Source of the DNA: Lachnospiraceae bacterium Marseille-Q4251
GTDB taxonomy: Bacteria; Bacillota; Clostridia; Lachnospirales; Lachnospiraceae
Direction: 5' to 3'
Length of the DNA: 64,000 nt
Assembly (NCBI GenBank): GCA_018223435.1
Contig: JAGTTO010000001.1
Location: 3,596,001 to 3,660,000, forward strand
A program made the translations under genes and the position numbers. Shown here in pieces: positions 15,755 through 24,978 of the stretch; positions within the stretch are counted from its first letter, which is position 1, and each line of letters opens with the position of its first letter. The notes beneath the pieces were generated by a model. The model had not been told where the DNA came from, ran no database searches, and saw only the letters and a list, made by a program, of their open reading frames with translations.

Positions 15755-16873
15755 TTATTTCAGTTTAAATTTCAGGTACACCGGATCATGGTCCGAGTAA
15801 GAATAGCCGGAATTGATGTTTTCGTAGGAGAGGCATTCCAGGTTATCGGAGATGATGAAGCCGTCCAGGGTGACGGTGTAGGTCACGCCGGGAACGTATT
15901 CCATATCTGCGTTTCGGGCGCTGTCCCAGAGGTCATCTTTTTCTTCCTCGGAGAGAAGGTCCAGGCAGAAAGTGAAGTGTTCCGGAAGGTCTTCCCGGGG
16001 GAAGGGATAAGCCCAGGATTCGTGCCCTGTGGAATCATCCTCGGAGGCTTTGAGGTCATGGTTGAAGTCACCGCCGCAGAGGACGTAATTTCCAGCCCCG
16101 TATTCTGCCTCCATGTCGTTGCAGAGCATGCTGATCTGGCCTTCCCGGATGGCGTCGCTGTTTCCGTAGGCGGACATATGAAGTTCAAAAATCACCAGTT
16201 CTTTGCCGTTTTCCACCGGGATCCGGGAGATGCTGTAGCAGCGGTCCAGGTCGAAAAATTTGGTAAAAGAAGTGGAGACCGGGAAGCTTCTCCGCAGGGC
16301 GGAAGTGACAGGATATCTGGAAAACAATGCCAGACCCGATCGGCTGCGGCCATGAGGCTGCGTAAACGGATAAAAAAGGAAAGCCGAGTCATAATTTTGG
16401 GCAAAGACCGAATCGTATTCCGGGAAGCTTTCTTTCAAAAGTTCATACTCATTTACATGATAACTCCGGGTCGAATTGAGGTCCACCTCCTGGATCAGAG
16501 CAAAATCCGGATCATAAGAAGCCGCCAGTTTCCCGGCACCACTCACCGTCTCCAGCACGCTTTCCTTACTTTTTGCCCAGGAAGATTTACCTCCATCCAT
16601 AAAGAAACTGAAATCCGGCGTATAGGCTCCAAACCCGATATTATAAGTCAGCGCCGAATACTCCGTCCCTGTTTTTAATGTTTCATCCACATTCCCCTCT
16701 GCCGGTTTTTCCACCTCTAGCTCCAGATTGTCTTCTATCCGATGATAACTCGCAAAAAGATACCCAATATAAACAACCAAAACCAGAACCAAAATCCCTG
16801 CAGCCCCTAAAAAAATCCGCAATATTGTCCATCCAATTCCGCGTTTTTTGTGTTCTTTCTTTTTCTTATGCAT
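15755..16873 (-). CDS. Membrane-anchored endonuclease/exonuclease/phosphatase family protein
   Basis: A 372-residue protein. A lysine-rich N-terminus and one hydrophobic helix (about residues 14-40) anchor it to the membrane, and the catalytic domain is outside. EEP-fold motifs are present in order: TYNIGFG, ALIQEVD (the metal-binding glutamate), GGDFNHDL and YSDHDPVY at the end. Related proteins cleave phosphodiesters of nucleic acids, phosphoinositides or sphingomyelin; the substrate here is unknown. The start is ATG 16873 behind AGGAGTGATTG. It stands alone. Confidence 0.85.
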   Translation of the reverse strand: MHKKKKEHKKRGIGWTILRIFLGAAGILVLVLVVYIGYLFASYHRIEDNLELEVEKPAEGNVDETLKTGTEYSALTYNIGFGAYTPDFSFFMDGGKSSWAKSKESVLETVSGAGKLAASYDPDFALIQEVDLNSTRSYHVNEYELLKESFPEYDSVFAQNYDSAFLFYPFTQPHGRSRSGLALFSRYPVTSALRRSFPVSTSFTKFFDLDRCYSISRIPVENGKELVIFELHMSAYGNSDAIREGQISMLCNDMEAEYGAGNYVLCGGDFNHDLKASEDDSTGHESWAYPFPREDLPEHFTFCLDLLSEEEKDDLWDSARNADMEYVPGVTYTVTLDGFIISDNLECLSYENINSGYSYSDHDPVYLKFKLK

Positions 16874-17002
16874 TCAATCACTCCTATTTTTTGTAGAAAA
16901 TTTGTTACCGGACGCACGGCACTCTGGAGGCGTTCAGACCTTCGGTTGCGGCAGAGCGAAATACCTCCACAGGCGGTCTGCCCGCCCTTTCAATATAATT
17001 TT

Positions 17003-18685
17003 TTAACCGCGATACCGGTTAAAGCATGCGAAGATCTCCTGCTTCCGCGGCATCGCCAAGCCACACCTTACGCAATCCCCACCGACTACGGCCTCCAGCC
17101 CGCCGTTGGAAATCTCTTTTTCCAACATTTCCACGATTTCCGAAATCCTTTTACTTCCATTTATATGCTCCATCGTGTACCTGAGCATGGCAGCCAGTGC
17201 TGCCGTCTGCTCCACATCCACAATCTGCTCCACATACCGCAGATCCAGCGCCTCTTTTCCAACCTGAAAGCCATCTTTCCCTCTCACCCGGGTTTTAATC
17301 CTATCATTTTCCACTGCTTTTTTAAAGAACAGCTCCCTTTTAAATTCCGGCATCACGAAATCCGGCACATCCGTCTTTTTCAACGGATATTCTTCCAGCA
17401 TGGCCTTCACCTTCTCTGTGATATTCATCGGCCGGTACGCATCCATCTGAATTACCGTATCCGCGATATGAAAGAACGCCCCGGAGCTTCCGGCCACGAG
17501 CACCGTGGAAATTCCACATTTCTCATAGAGATCCCTTGCCCGTTCCAGAAACGGAGTGATTGGCTCTTTTTCCCGGTGAATCACACTCTGCATAAAGCTG
17601 TCCCGCACCATGAAATTGGTAGCAGAGGTATCCTCATCCAGAAGAAAAACCTGACTTCCCGCCTCCATACTCTCCACAATTCCCGCAGCCTGGGAAGTAC
17701 TTCCGCTGGCATCCGGGGTGGAGAAGCGGTGGGTGTCTTTTTTATTTGGAAGATCATTGATGAAAAGAGAGATATCGACTTCCCGGATCAGCCGTCCGTC
17801 CTCGGAGCGGAGTTTCACAGCAGTGGGATCGGTGATCACATATTCGCGGCCGTCCCCGGCGATATGGTTATAAACACCGCGCTCCAGCGCTGAGAGCAGC
17901 GTCGATTTTCCATGATAACCGCCACCCACAATAAGTGTGATTCCCTTTCGGATTCCCAGGCCGGTGATTTTTCCATGATGGGGAAGCGTAAGCTCCACGC
18001 GGAGACTTTCCGGGGAAATGAAGGGAACGCTGCCTTTCATCGGCTTCTGGGAAATGCCGCTCTCCCGGGGGAGAATGGAGCCGTCGGCGACGAAGGCGAT
18101 AAGACCCAGCCTGGGGAGCTCTTTGCGGATAAAATTCTGATCCTCGGAAAGCTCGATCACCTGCCGGACTTCTTCTGCCTTCAGATTCCGGTAGAAGAAG
18201 GACTGGGTCACAGCTTTGGGAAGAAAATCAAAAAATATCTTTTCCAGCTCCGGTGCATTGATGGTCCGGCCGTTGGCGGGAAAGCCTACCTCAAAGCGGG
18301 CGATGAATTCTTTTTCCGTGATGGAGAGGGATGTCCGCTTTAAAATTTCCTGGCTGCAGCTGCTGGTGGAGAGAAGGCCGCTCTTTCCGGAGCCTTTTGC
18401 CCGGAAATTAAAGCGGGAGATGGCGGTCGAAAACTGCCGCGTGAGAAAATCCGCGAGGGCCGTCCGCTGAAAATCTTCCTTTAAATAAGTATCAGGGAAG
18501 CCGGCCCGGTCCCGCCAGATCCGGACACTGATGCTGGAGGGGGAAGCGAACGGGTCACCCTGCACATGGTCGATGGAAAGCCGATAGGTCCGGAAATCGT
18601 AAATTCCTTTCAGTCCCTTGTAGGCCGGATAACTTTTTCTATGGATGGAATGAAGGAGCTCCCGGAGCTCTTCTGACTGTTTCAT
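17003..18685 (-). CDS. Predicted ABC-class P-loop ATPase (MRB1590-like)
   Basis: A 560-residue cytoplasmic ATPase of an uncharacterised family that uses an ABC-type fold without any membrane component. Walker A is seen as GGGYHGKSTLL (about residues 253-263), a signature-like region as RFSTPDASGSTSQAAG, and Walker B as VFLLDED followed by TSATNFM. A trypanosome relative (MRB1590) binds RNA, so an RNA-linked role is possible but not shown. It starts behind GGAGGTACATT. It is monocistronic and divergent from the greA-like gene. Confidence 0.8.
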   Translation of the reverse strand: MKQSEELRELLHSIHRKSYPAYKGLKGIYDFRTYRLSIDHVQGDPFASPSSISVRIWRDRAGFPDTYLKEDFQRTALADFLTRQFSTAISRFNFRAKGSGKSGLLSTSSCSQEILKRTSLSITEKEFIARFEVGFPANGRTINAPELEKIFFDFLPKAVTQSFFYRNLKAEEVRQVIELSEDQNFIRKELPRLGLIAFVADGSILPRESGISQKPMKGSVPFISPESLRVELTLPHHGKITGLGIRKGITLIVGGGYHGKSTLLSALERGVYNHIAGDGREYVITDPTAVKLRSEDGRLIREVDISLFINDLPNKKDTHRFSTPDASGSTSQAAGIVESMEAGSQVFLLDEDTSATNFMVRDSFMQSVIHREKEPITPFLERARDLYEKCGISTVLVAGSSGAFFHIADTVIQMDAYRPMNITEKVKAMLEEYPLKKTDVPDFVMPEFKRELFFKKAVENDRIKTRVRGKDGFQVGKEALDLRYVEQIVDVEQTAALAAMLRYTMEHINGSKRISEIVEMLEKEISNGGLEAVVGGDCVRCGLAMPRKQEIFACFNRYRG

Positions 18686-18831
18686 AATGTACCTCCTAAA
18701 GTGAATGATACCTGCAAATTGCTACGCTTCAAAGCAGCTCACACAATGTTATCTCCAGTATAGTCAACTTTCCTTTATTCGGCAAGCAGAGATATTCAGA
18801 TATTTTTAAGGATATTCTTACTATCTCTTTA

Positions 18832-18860
18832 TTGTCAATACACCAACCAGGTGGTAAAAT
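18832..18860 (+). promoter_or_regulatory. Promoter of the greA-like gene
   Basis: TTGTCA (18832-18837) and TAAAAT (18855-18860) are separated by 17 bases, about 58 bases before the start codon. Confidence 0.6.
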
Positions 18861-18917
18861 AAACAATCGGACGGGCGGCGACAGCTGTCTGAATGTGTGT
18901 GAAAGGAGAGAAACGTC

Positions 18918-19424
18918 ATGTATCATGAGAAACTGACTCAAAAAGACGTGGAGCGTCTTCAGGAAGAGATCGATCACCGGAAGCTTGTGGTGAGAAAGGA
19001 AGCCATCGAGGCTGTGAAGGAAGCGAGAGCTCAGGGTGATTTAAGTGAGAACTTTGAATATTACGCAGCGAAAAGGGACAAGAATAAGAACGAGAGCCGG
19101 ATCCGCTATCTGGAGAGAATGATCAAGAATGCGGAGATCATCACGGACAATTCCAGGGATGACGAGGTGGGCTTAAATAACACGGTCCAGCTTTATATGG
19201 AAGAGGACGATGAGACTGAGACCTACAAGCTCGTGACCTCCATCCGCGGCAATTCCCTTTCTGGCAGGATCAGTACGGAATCCCCCTTAGGAAAAGCAAT
19301 CCTGGGCCATAAGGTAGGCGACCGGGTGGCGGTGAAGGTCAGCGATGACTACACCTATTATGTGGTGATTCGTTCCATTGAAAATACGGAGGATGACGGT
19401 TCCGACGCGATCCGTGGATTCTGA
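18918..19424 (+). CDS. greA: GreA/GreB-type transcription elongation factor
   Basis: A 168-residue protein with the N-terminal coiled coil and the tip motif GDLSENFEYYAAK. D41 and E44 are the acidic residues that reach into the RNA polymerase secondary channel and stimulate transcript cleavage. The C-terminal FKBP-like domain ends with SPLGKAILGHKVGDRVAVKV. It is slightly longer than typical GreA (about 158) because of an acidic stretch (EEDDETE). It starts at ATG 18918 behind AAAGGAGAG, 17 bases before the next gene, and may be co-transcribed with it. The genome may carry a second, main GreA. Confidence 0.88.
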   Translation: MYHEKLTQKDVERLQEEIDHRKLVVRKEAIEAVKEARAQGDLSENFEYYAAKRDKNKNESRIRYLERMIKNAEIITDNSRDDEVGLNNTVQLYMEEDDETETYKLVTSIRGNSLSGRISTESPLGKAILGHKVGDRVAVKVSDDYTYYVVIRSIENTEDDGSDAIRGF

Positions 19425-19440
19425 TTCTAGGAGAAAAACA

Positions 19441-20931
19441 GTGAAAAAGAGAAAATTAAAAAGTACAAAAAAGGTGGCGGTCTTCCTGCTTTTGATGGCA
19501 GTCTGGATGGCGTCCTCCTTTGTCTGGCTGCAAAGCTATTTTGCGGACCTGACCATGGACAAACTGATCTTCCAGATGCGGGTGCCCATGACAGGAACCA
19601 ATTCCGATATCATCTGGAACTATCTGCTTTACGCGGTGCCGCCCTGTCTCGTTATGGGCCTTCTGCTCTGGCTCCTTCTGAGAAAGCCGGAGCGGATCTT
19701 TAAATTCCGCATTTTTACGTTGCTTCGTAAAGGGCTTCTGCCGCTTTCGATTCTTTGTGTGCTGGTCTCAGCCGGCTATGGAATCTGGCGGTTTGACATT
19801 CCGAACTATCTCTACGCCCAGACCCATGCGTCAAAGCTCTATGAGAACCATTATGTGGATCCCAACACTGTGGAGCTGACTTTTCCGGAGAAAAAGAGAA
19901 ACCTCATCTATATTTTCCTGGAATCCTTCGAGCAGACCTTTGCGTCGGCGGAATACGGCGGTTTTCAGGAGGAAAATCTGATTCCGAACCTGACGAAGCT
20001 CCAGCGGGAAAAAGGAAGCACTTATTTCTCTGAACCCGGCGGGTACGGCATGACGGAGATGGCCAACTGCAGCTGGACCATGGCTTCCATGGTGGCCCAG
20101 ACCAGCGGCATTCCGCTTTCCATTCCGCTGGCCCACAACGACTACGACATGTACGATACCTTCCTTCCCGGCGTCACGACTCTGGGACAGATTCTGGAAA
20201 AGGAAGGCTATCAGCAGGAGCTTCTCATCGGTTCCGAGGCGGCTTTTGCGGGAACCGACCACTATTTTGAACAGCATGGAAACTATGCGATCCGGGATTA
20301 CAACTACGCCATCGAGAATGGCTGGATTCCGGAAGATTACTATGAATGGTGGGGCTTCGAGGATGAAAAACTCTTCGCCTTTGCAAAAGAAGAGCTGAAC
20401 CGTCTCTATGAGACAGGAGAACCGTTCAACCTGACGATGGCTACAATGGATACCCATTGCGTGGAGGGCTACACCTGTGAGCTCTGCGAAGATGAATACG
20501 AAAATCCCTATTACAATGTAATTTCCTGCTCCGACCGGCAGCTCTCAGCCTTTGTGGACTGGATCAAGGAACAGCCCTTTGCGGAAAATACGACGGTTGT
20601 ACTCTGCGGTGATCATCTGACCATGGATGCGGCCTATTCAGATTCCGTGGATGAAGATTTCCACCGGACAGATTTTAATGTGATCATAAATGCGGCGATC
20701 GAGGCGGAAAATCCCCATGACCGGGTTTTCTGCGCTCTGGATCTGTTTCCGACGACGCTGGCGGCCCTGGGCGTGGAGATCCCCGGCAACCGGCTGGGTC
20801 TGGGGGCCAATCTTTTTTCCGATGAGCCGACCCTCTGCGAGTCCATGGGAACGGAAGAATTGGCAGACCAGATCAAGCAGACCAACAACTACTACAACAA
20901 ACATTTCCTTTATGGAAAAAACAAAGCCTGA
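19441..20931 (+). CDS. LtaS/OpgB-type membrane sulfatase (phosphoglycerol transferase-like)
   Basis: A 496-residue protein with an N-terminal membrane part (hydrophobic segments at about residues 10-30, 60-80 and 100-120) and an extracellular alkaline-phosphatase-fold domain. Catalytic features are IFLESFEQTF (metal-binding Glu), the CSWTMASMVAQTSG segment that should hold the nucleophile threonine, and the late GDHLTM motif. Relatives transfer phosphoglycerol to lipoteichoic acid or glycans. The start is GTG 19441 with TAGGAGAAAAACA before it. An earlier TTG lies within greA and is rejected. Whether it builds lipoteichoic acid or decorates another polymer is open. Confidence 0.85.
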   Translation: MKKRKLKSTKKVAVFLLLMAVWMASSFVWLQSYFADLTMDKLIFQMRVPMTGTNSDIIWNYLLYAVPPCLVMGLLLWLLLRKPERIFKFRIFTLLRKGLLPLSILCVLVSAGYGIWRFDIPNYLYAQTHASKLYENHYVDPNTVELTFPEKKRNLIYIFLESFEQTFASAEYGGFQEENLIPNLTKLQREKGSTYFSEPGGYGMTEMANCSWTMASMVAQTSGIPLSIPLAHNDYDMYDTFLPGVTTLGQILEKEGYQQELLIGSEAAFAGTDHYFEQHGNYAIRDYNYAIENGWIPEDYYEWWGFEDEKLFAFAKEELNRLYETGEPFNLTMATMDTHCVEGYTCELCEDEYENPYYNVISCSDRQLSAFVDWIKEQPFAENTTVVLCGDHLTMDAAYSDSVDEDFHRTDFNVIINAAIEAENPHDRVFCALDLFPTTLAALGVEIPGNRLGLGANLFSDEPTLCESMGTEELADQIKQTNNYYNKHFLYGKNKA

Positions 20932-20939
20932 AATTCGGA

Positions 20940-20975
20940 TTTCCCCTTGTTTACAAGGGGAAATTTCCGTATAAT
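20940..20975 (+). promoter_or_regulatory. Consensus promoter overlapped by a palindrome
   Basis: TTGTTT (20947-20952) and TATAAT (20970-20975) are spaced 17 bases apart. The palindrome TTTCCCCTTGT-TT-ACAAGGGGAAA (20940-20963) covers the -35 box and spacer. It could be a repressor operator for the FAD gene, or an end-of-transcript hairpin for the upstream gene, although no T-run follows. Confidence 0.6.
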
Positions 20976-21011
20976 CAATACGGGGAGTGCAAAAGAGGAG
21001 GAACTAAATAA

Positions 21012-22400
21012 ATGAAAGCATATGATATTATCATCATCGGCGCAGGCCCCGGCGGAATTTTTGCTGCCTACGAGCTGATGAAACAGAAACCGGACCTGAA
21101 AGTGGCTGTTTTTGAGGCGGGCCACATGCTGAATAAGAGAAAATGTCCCATTGACGGAGTGAAAATCAAATCCTGTATCCATTGCAAGAGCTGTTCCATT
21201 ATGAGCGGTTTCGGCGGAGCGGGAGCTTTTTCTGACGGAAAATACAACATCACGAACGATTTCGGCGGCACTCTCTACGAGCACATCGGCAAACAGCCGG
21301 CCATTGAGCTCATGAAATATGTGGATGAGATTAATCTGATCCACGGCGGCGAGGGAACGAGACTTTATTCCACAGCAGGAACGAAGTTCAAGAAGATCTG
21401 CATGCAGAACGGCCTGAATCTTCTCAACGCTTCCGTTCGTCACCTGGGAACCGATATCAACTATGTGGTTCTGGAAAATCTTTACAATGAGCTTGAGAAA
21501 AAGGTGGATTTCTACTTTGACAAGCCGGTTCTGAAAATGGAAAAATTACCGAGCGGCTACCGCATTCACTGTGCGGATGAGTTTTTCGACTGCGATCAGT
21601 GTATTGTTTCCGTCGGAAGAAGCGGAAGCAAATGGATGGAGGAAGTCTGTAAGGAGATGGATATCCCCACAAAGTCCAACCGTGTGGATATCGGTGTCCG
21701 CGTCGAGCTTCCGGCCGTCATTTTCTCAGATCTGACCGATGAGCTTTATGAGAGCAAGATCGTTTACCGTACCCACCAGTTTGAGGACAATGTCCGTACC
21801 TTCTGCATGAATCCCCACGGTATCGTGGTAAGTGAGAACACCAACGGCATCGTCACCGTAAACGGCCACAGCTATGAGGGACTGGACAAGCAGACAGAGA
21901 ATACCAACTTTGCCCTTCTGGTAGCAAAACATTTCTCTGAGCCCTTCAAGGACAGCAACGGCTACGGTGAGAGCATTGCCCGCCTTTCCAACATGCTGGG
22001 CGGCGGCGTTATCGTACAGCGTTTCGGTGATCTGGAGCGAGGAAGACGAAGCAATGAGAAACGAATCGCCGAGGGGCTTGTAACGCCGACCCTGGCAGCT
22101 ACGCCGGGAGACTTAAGCCTGGTACTGCCGAAACGGATCTTGGACGGTATCGTGGAGATGATCTATGCACTGGATAAGATCGCTCCGGGAACAGCCAATG
22201 ACGATACCCTGCTTTATGGCGTGGAAGTCAAGTTCTACAATATGGAGGTTTCTCTGGACGAACATCTGGAGAGCATCTATCCGGGTCTGTACATCATCGG
22301 TGACGGAAGCGGCGTGACCCATTCCCTTTCCCATGCCTCCGCCAGCGGAGTCTATGTGGCGAGAAATATTGTTGAGCGGATGGAAGGAAAAGAAGCATAA
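21012..22400 (+). CDS. FAD-dependent dehydrogenase (COG2509-like)
   Basis: A 462-residue flavoprotein. The dinucleotide fold begins at residue 4 with DIIIIGAGPGG and an acidic residue (VFEAG) at the end of the second strand. A cysteine cluster CIHCKSC (about residues 56-62) follows. The C-terminal FAD-contact motif reads LYIIGDGSGVTHSLSHASASG. The family is widespread in Clostridia and has no settled substrate. The four cysteine/histidine ligands near residue 60 could hold a metal or form redox pairs. It has its own promoter and a strong terminator. Confidence 0.82.
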   Translation: MKAYDIIIIGAGPGGIFAAYELMKQKPDLKVAVFEAGHMLNKRKCPIDGVKIKSCIHCKSCSIMSGFGGAGAFSDGKYNITNDFGGTLYEHIGKQPAIELMKYVDEINLIHGGEGTRLYSTAGTKFKKICMQNGLNLLNASVRHLGTDINYVVLENLYNELEKKVDFYFDKPVLKMEKLPSGYRIHCADEFFDCDQCIVSVGRSGSKWMEEVCKEMDIPTKSNRVDIGVRVELPAVIFSDLTDELYESKIVYRTHQFEDNVRTFCMNPHGIVVSENTNGIVTVNGHSYEGLDKQTENTNFALLVAKHFSEPFKDSNGYGESIARLSNMLGGGVIVQRFGDLERGRRSNEKRIAEGLVTPTLAATPGDLSLVLPKRILDGIVEMIYALDKIAPGTANDDTLLYGVEVKFYNMEVSLDEHLESIYPGLYIIGDGSGVTHSLSHASASGVYVARNIVERMEGKEA

Positions 22401-22468
22401 GATGCAGGAAATTCCTGTGTCTGAGAAAGAAGCCACGGAATAGGTAAGAAAATATTGGTGAAATTGAG

Positions 22469-22515
22469 AAGGGCTGTTGCAATCACTTATTTTGATGATT
22501 AGCAACAGCCTTTTT
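22469..22515 (+). terminator. Terminator of the FAD dehydrogenase gene
   Basis: AAGGGCTGTTGC pairs with GCAACAGCCTTT across a 21-base loop, followed by TTTTT. Confidence 0.85.
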
Positions 22516-22553
22516 AAAATGCTGCAGCGGCGACCTTCCTATAAGCTTTATTT

Positions 22554-22597
22554 GACTGCATATCGCAAAATCCTCAAAATCTCAATTGCAGTCAATG
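22554..22597 (+). repeat. Dispersed intergenic repeat, single copy
   Basis: GACTGCATATCGCAAAATCC and the following TCAAAAT match the repeat unit found twice on the opposite strand at 48119-48203. A second, inverted TTGCAGTCAA follows at 22586-22595. It lies in the gene-free stretch 22516-22751, where I see nothing else apart from the GH3 ribosome binding site. Confidence 0.55.
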
Positions 22598-22751
22598 AAA
22601 CCACCAAAAATGCATGACCAAAGGAGGCCAGCCTGTCCCTTTGAATATTTTTTTGATGTCACCAAAATAATAAAAAAAATCATTCTTTTCATGGAACATC
22701 TCTCCGCATCATGATAAAATGAAAAAAGCGAAATAACAGGAGGGTATTACG

Positions 22752-24965
22752 ATGACAGAGAAAGAACTCAAGGCTCTTCTTGCGGATATGACGCTGGAGG
22801 AGAAAGTTGATCAGATGAACCAGGTGGCAGCGGGAATGTTTTCCGGCGATATCACAGCGATGGGGCCAATGGCGGCGAAACTTTATCCGCCGGAGGTGCT
22901 GGCCCGGACTGGTTCCGTTCTCGGCGGCATGGGAGCGGAAGCGCTGAAAAAGCTTCAGAAAGAGCAGATCGAAAAGCAGCCCCACAAAATCCCAATGCTT
23001 TTCATGCTGGACGTGATCAACGGCTTCAAAACCGTTTATCCGATTCCACTGGGACAGGGCGCAAGCTTTGATCCGGAGCTTTCCAGGGAGTGTGCGGCTA
23101 TGGCAGCGGAGGAAGCGGCCGTGAGCGGCGTTCATGTGACTTTTGCGCCGATGACGGACCTTGTCCGTGACGCGCGCTGGGGCAGAGTCATGGAGTCCAC
23201 CGGTGAGGATCCCTATCTCAACAGTCTGTTCTGCGCGGCTATGGTAAAAGGTTTCCAGGGGGACGACCTCAGGGAAGAAGGTCAGGTGGCAGCCTGCGTG
23301 AAGCATTTTGCAGGGTATGGTGGAGCCACAGCGGGAAGAGATTACAATACGGTGGAGCTTTCCGAGCACACCTTCCGGGAATTTTACCTGCGATCCTATG
23401 AGGCCGGTGTGAAGGCCGGAGCCGCCATGGTCATGACTTCCTTTAACACCGTGAACGGCACTCCTGCTACCGGAAACCGCTGGCTCATGCGGAGGATCCT
23501 CCGGGAGGAGATGGGCTTTGACGGCGTTCTGATTTCTGACTGGGCCGCCATTGAGGAGATGATCAATCACGGCTACTGTGCAGACCGCAAAGAGGCCGCC
23601 ATCCGGGGCATCAAAGCCGGGGTGGATATTGACATGATGACCGGTATTTACAGCGAGCAGCTGGCAGAACTGGTGAAAGAGGGCACGATTCCGGAGGCTC
23701 TCGTGGACGAGGCCTGCCTGCGGATTCTGACCCTGAAAAACAAGCTTGGACTCTTTGAAAATCCTTACAAGGATGCAGATGAAGCAAAAGAAAAGACAGT
23801 GATCCGTTCTGAGAAGCATCGGGCTCTGGCAAAAAAAGCAGCTGCAGAGTCCTTTGTTCTTCTGAAAAATGAAGAGAAAATCCTTCCACTGAAAAAAAAC
23901 AGCAAGATCGCTTTCGTTGGCCCCTATGTGAAGAGTCGGAATCTCTTCGGCTCCTGGTCTTTCATCGCCGAGGCGAAGGATGTGGAGAACCTCGAGGAGG
24001 CTCTGAAAAAAGTGGGAACCGAAGAAAATATGACTTTCAGCCGCGGCTCCTCCGTGCTGGGAACAGCCTTTAAGCTCCAGGGCTTCGAGGAGAGCGAGAA
24101 GGAGGATCTCACAGAAGAGGAAGAACTGGCGATGCTTGAAGAGGCTGTGAAAGCAGCCAAGGAGGCGGAGATTGTGGTGCTTGCCGTCGGCGAGGATCGG
24201 CTCCAGAGCGGTGAGGCAGCCAGCAGAGGCATGTTGGATCTTCCAGAAGTGCAGAAACGGCTTTTTGACGCGGTGACAGCTGTCAACGAGAACGTTGTGA
24301 CCGTCCTTTTCTCCGGTCGTCCGCTGGACCTTCGGGAGGTTTCTGCAAAATCCAAAGCCCTTCTGGAGGTCTGGATGCCGGGAACCGAGGGAGCCGCAGC
24401 GATCGCGGAGGTACTTTTCGGCGAGCAGACTCCCCAGGGCAAACTTCCTATGAGCTTCCCCTACTGCGTGGGACAGGTGCCGGTACACTATAACGCTTAC
24501 TCCACAGGCCGTCCGGTGACATCGAAAAATGCCGGGGAGCGTTTCCATTCCAGATACATCGACATCCCGAATCAGCCGTTATATTCTTTCGGCTACGGCT
24601 TAAGCTACACGGATTTTGAGATTTCCGGAATCACACTGGATCGGGAGGAGATGAAGGCTTCCGAGACGATCCATGCCTCCGTGACCGTGAAAAATACCGG
24701 CGACCGGGAGGGCACAGAGACCCTGCAGCTCTACCTTCACGACAAAGCTGCTTCCGTGGTGCGTCCGGTGAAAGAGCTGAAAGGCTTCCAGAAGATAACG
24801 CTTCAGCCGGGTGAGGAAAAGAAAGTAACCTTTGCCATAACCGAGGAGATGCTTCGTTTCCTCACCGAGGACGGCGTATGGGCCAGCGAGCCGGGAGCTT
24901 TCGACCTCTACATCGGCGGGGCCAGCAATACGGAAAATCAGGTAGTATTCAAACTGACGGAATAG
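22752..24965 (+). CDS. bglX: Glycoside hydrolase family 3 beta-glucosidase-like enzyme
   Basis: A 737-residue enzyme without a signal peptide, so cytoplasmic. The (beta/alpha)8 domain (about 1-330) contains KHFAGYG and the nucleophile in GVLISDWAAI (Asp263). The second alpha/beta domain (about 360-590) holds the acid/base region near GEDRLQSGEAASRG. A fibronectin-III-like domain closes the protein (about 650-737). It should remove terminal beta-linked glucose or xylose from oligosaccharides taken up by the cell. The start is ATG 22752 behind AGGAGGGTATTAC. It is followed 13 bases later by the CobW-like gene. Confidence 0.9.
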   Translation: MTEKELKALLADMTLEEKVDQMNQVAAGMFSGDITAMGPMAAKLYPPEVLARTGSVLGGMGAEALKKLQKEQIEKQPHKIPMLFMLDVINGFKTVYPIPLGQGASFDPELSRECAAMAAEEAAVSGVHVTFAPMTDLVRDARWGRVMESTGEDPYLNSLFCAAMVKGFQGDDLREEGQVAACVKHFAGYGGATAGRDYNTVELSEHTFREFYLRSYEAGVKAGAAMVMTSFNTVNGTPATGNRWLMRRILREEMGFDGVLISDWAAIEEMINHGYCADRKEAAIRGIKAGVDIDMMTGIYSEQLAELVKEGTIPEALVDEACLRILTLKNKLGLFENPYKDADEAKEKTVIRSEKHRALAKKAAAESFVLLKNEEKILPLKKNSKIAFVGPYVKSRNLFGSWSFIAEAKDVENLEEALKKVGTEENMTFSRGSSVLGTAFKLQGFEESEKEDLTEEEELAMLEEAVKAAKEAEIVVLAVGEDRLQSGEAASRGMLDLPEVQKRLFDAVTAVNENVVTVLFSGRPLDLREVSAKSKALLEVWMPGTEGAAAIAEVLFGEQTPQGKLPMSFPYCVGQVPVHYNAYSTGRPVTSKNAGERFHSRYIDIPNQPLYSFGYGLSYTDFEISGITLDREEMKASETIHASVTVKNTGDREGTETLQLYLHDKAASVVRPVKELKGFQKITLQPGEEKKVTFAITEEMLRFLTEDGVWASEPGAFDLYIGGASNTENQVVFKLTE

Positions 24966-24978
24966 AAAGGACAGAAAA

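Noticed and set aside
22689..24548. Long open frame (619 codons) on the minus strand
   Set aside because: It is antisense to the GH3 gene, whose domains and catalytic motif are clear, and its translation is His/Arg/Leu-rich without any family motif.
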